Assembly (NCBI RefSeq): GCF_004138405.1
Contig: NZ_PRLL01000013.1
Coordinates: forward strand, 8,304 to 15,345
DNA from: Candidatus Nanosyncoccus nanoralicus
GTDB taxonomy: Bacteria; Patescibacteriota; Saccharimonadia; Saccharimonadales; Saccharimonadaceae
Direction of reading: 5' to 3'
DNA length: 7,042 nucleotides
The notes under the pieces were generated by a model. That model was not told the DNA's origin, did no database searches, and saw only the letters and a list, made by a program, of their open reading frames with translations. Shown piece after piece: positions 6,257 to 7,042 of the stretch (within the stretch, counting starts at the first letter, position 1; each line of letters opens with the position of its first letter). The translations under genes were made by a program, and so were the position numbers.

Positions 6257-6829
6257 ATGGCCAAACCAGCAACAAGAAAACAGCGCAGAAATAAAGCTCC
6301 CATCTTTATTATTTTCTTTTTTATCCTTGCTATTATTGCTACGATTATTGTTCTCAAAATTTTTAAAATCATAGACCACAAGGGAAAACCTTCTTCAAAT
6401 TCTGAAACTACAGAAATAGTTCATCAAAAGACCGACCAACCCTCTACTAATATCGAGAATCAACCAATTCACACTGAGGATGGTACAAAAGAAGATGCCG
6501 AGGCTGGTCGTACCCCAAAAACGCCAGAGCAGTATGAGGGGCAAGATGTTAATCAGCTTGATAAGCTAACTGGCACTATTACTTATTCCGAAAAGTCAGG
6601 CGACAAATATCGTATACGTGTCAATATTAATCAGTTTCTAAAGCTTCCTGGTACCTGCAAACTCACTGTCACTTCAGCCAGTACTATTGTACATACTCAA
6701 ACTGTTAGTATTATCTCCAATCCTTCCTCTGGTAGTTGTGAAGGTTTTGATATTCCACTTTCTATGTTACTTATTCCGAAAAATCAGGCGATAAATATCG
6801 TATACGTGTTAATATTAATCAGTTTTTAA
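6257..6829 (+). CDS. Anchored extracytoplasmic protein with beta-rich module, truncated by out-of-frame duplication
   Basis: No named family is recognised. As written, the frame gives 190 residues. A basic tail (KPATRKQRRNK) and one helix (about 14-37) anchor the protein with its C-terminus outside. Residues 40-100 are a polar Ser/Thr/Glu/Gln linker. Residues 105-169 form a strand-rich module from TGTITYSEKSGDKYRIRV to FDIPLS with two cysteines (C134, C161) that may pair. Residues 170-190 (MLLIPKN and on) are an accidental tail, made by reading a second copy of the module in the wrong frame. Adding one base near 6764-6766 restores a 260-residue protein ending at 7038 with the tail IPSGDLNIKIEVNANQ and then KTGLIEGRITN. 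The gene is therefore either a recent frameshift mutant or an assembly or sequencing error. Confidence 0.75.
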   Translation: MAKPATRKQRRNKAPIFIIFFFILAIIATIIVLKIFKIIDHKGKPSSNSETTEIVHQKTDQPSTNIENQPIHTEDGTKEDAEAGRTPKTPEQYEGQDVNQLDKLTGTITYSEKSGDKYRIRVNINQFLKLPGTCKLTVTSASTIVHTQTVSIISNPSSGSCEGFDIPLSMLLIPKNQAINIVYVLILISF

Positions 6830-6952
6830 AGCTTCCTGGTACCTGCAAACTCACTGTTACTTCAGGCAGTACTGTTGTGTATACTCAAACTGTCAGTATT
6901 ATCTCCAATCCTTCCTCTGGTAGTTGTGAAGGTTTTGACATTCCACTTTCTA
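6579..6952 (+). repeat. Tandem direct duplication, two 186-base copies with 188-base period
   Basis: Copies lie at 6579-6764 and 6767-6952, separated by two bases, with no gaps in their alignment. I count 11 differences (about 94% identity). Read in the shared coding frame, eight are silent and three change residues (Ala to Gly, Ile to Val, His to Tyr). The period is one base short of 63 codons, so the second copy falls out of frame with the first. The divergence shows the copies did not arise by a very recent simple duplication. Confidence 0.95.
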
Positions 6953-7038
6953 GTATCCCCTCAGGTGATCTTAATATTAAAATCGAAGTTAACGCAAATC
7001 AAAAAACAGGTTTAATTGAAGGAAGAATTACTAACTAA
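6766..7038 (+). pseudogene. Out-of-frame 3' remainder of the repeat-protein gene
   Basis: This frame encodes a second copy of the module (VTYSEKSGDKYRIRV to FDIPLS) with its own cysteine pair, then IPSGDLNIKIEVNANQ and KTGLIEGRITN, and stops at TAA 7036-7038. It has no start codon or ribosome binding site, and TGA closes the frame just upstream (6748-6750). It is the original C-terminal end of the gene beginning at 6257. A single inserted base, for instance C making TCT ACT GTT ACT, would rejoin it and mirror GGC ACT ATT ACT in the first copy. The stop overlaps ATGAA at 7038, a possible start of a next gene that cannot be judged here. Confidence 0.8.
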
Positions 7039-7042
7039 TGAA

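Overview
The window is AT-rich and compactly coded. It probably comes from a host-associated candidate-phyla-radiation bacterium, most likely Saccharibacteria (TM7) or a close relative. That placement is an inference from gene content and style: an LCP wall enzyme with a long cytoplasmic head, a LexA protein reduced to its DNA-binding domain, leaderless-looking starts, and small membrane proteins without clear relatives. The standard genetic code fits every gene; no in-frame TGA has to be read as an amino acid.

Layout. Positions 1-1776 (minus strand) hold an LCP (LytR-CpsA-Psr) cell-wall ligase with the start of a LytR_C domain; its 3' end lies outside the window. A very short divergent promoter region separates it from a 109-residue LexA-type winged-helix protein (1810-2139, plus strand), followed by a small terminator. 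The 310-base non-coding stretch 2140-2449 is the most unusual part. It has four copies of AAACCGAACA spaced 32, 33 and 66 bases apart, two consensus DnaA boxes with two more box-like sites, and an AT-rich segment. Four plus-strand genes follow: a SufS-like cysteine desulfurase (2450-3691), a membrane-anchored protein with an extracytoplasmic CxxC site (3742-5040), an acyltransferase-3 membrane protein (5096-6208), and a secreted or anchored repeat protein (6257 onward). The last gene is broken by a 188-base-period tandem duplication that puts its 3' end out of frame (to 7038).

How the parts may fit together. The LCP ligase, the acyltransferase and the anchored repeat protein all point to envelope construction. 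The predicted outside-facing cysteines in the LCP protein, the CxxC protein and the repeat protein suggest a shared need for disulfide chemistry. Three of the plus-strand genes (1810, 5096, 6257) have a good -10 box of their own just upstream, so this looks like a row of mostly single-gene units rather than one operon. The repeat and DnaA-box region could be a replication origin, a DnaA-titration site or a control region. The LexA-type protein encoded beside it is a natural candidate to bind the CGAAC-containing repeats. Base composition does not visibly flip across this region, which argues against a simple bidirectional chromosomal origin.
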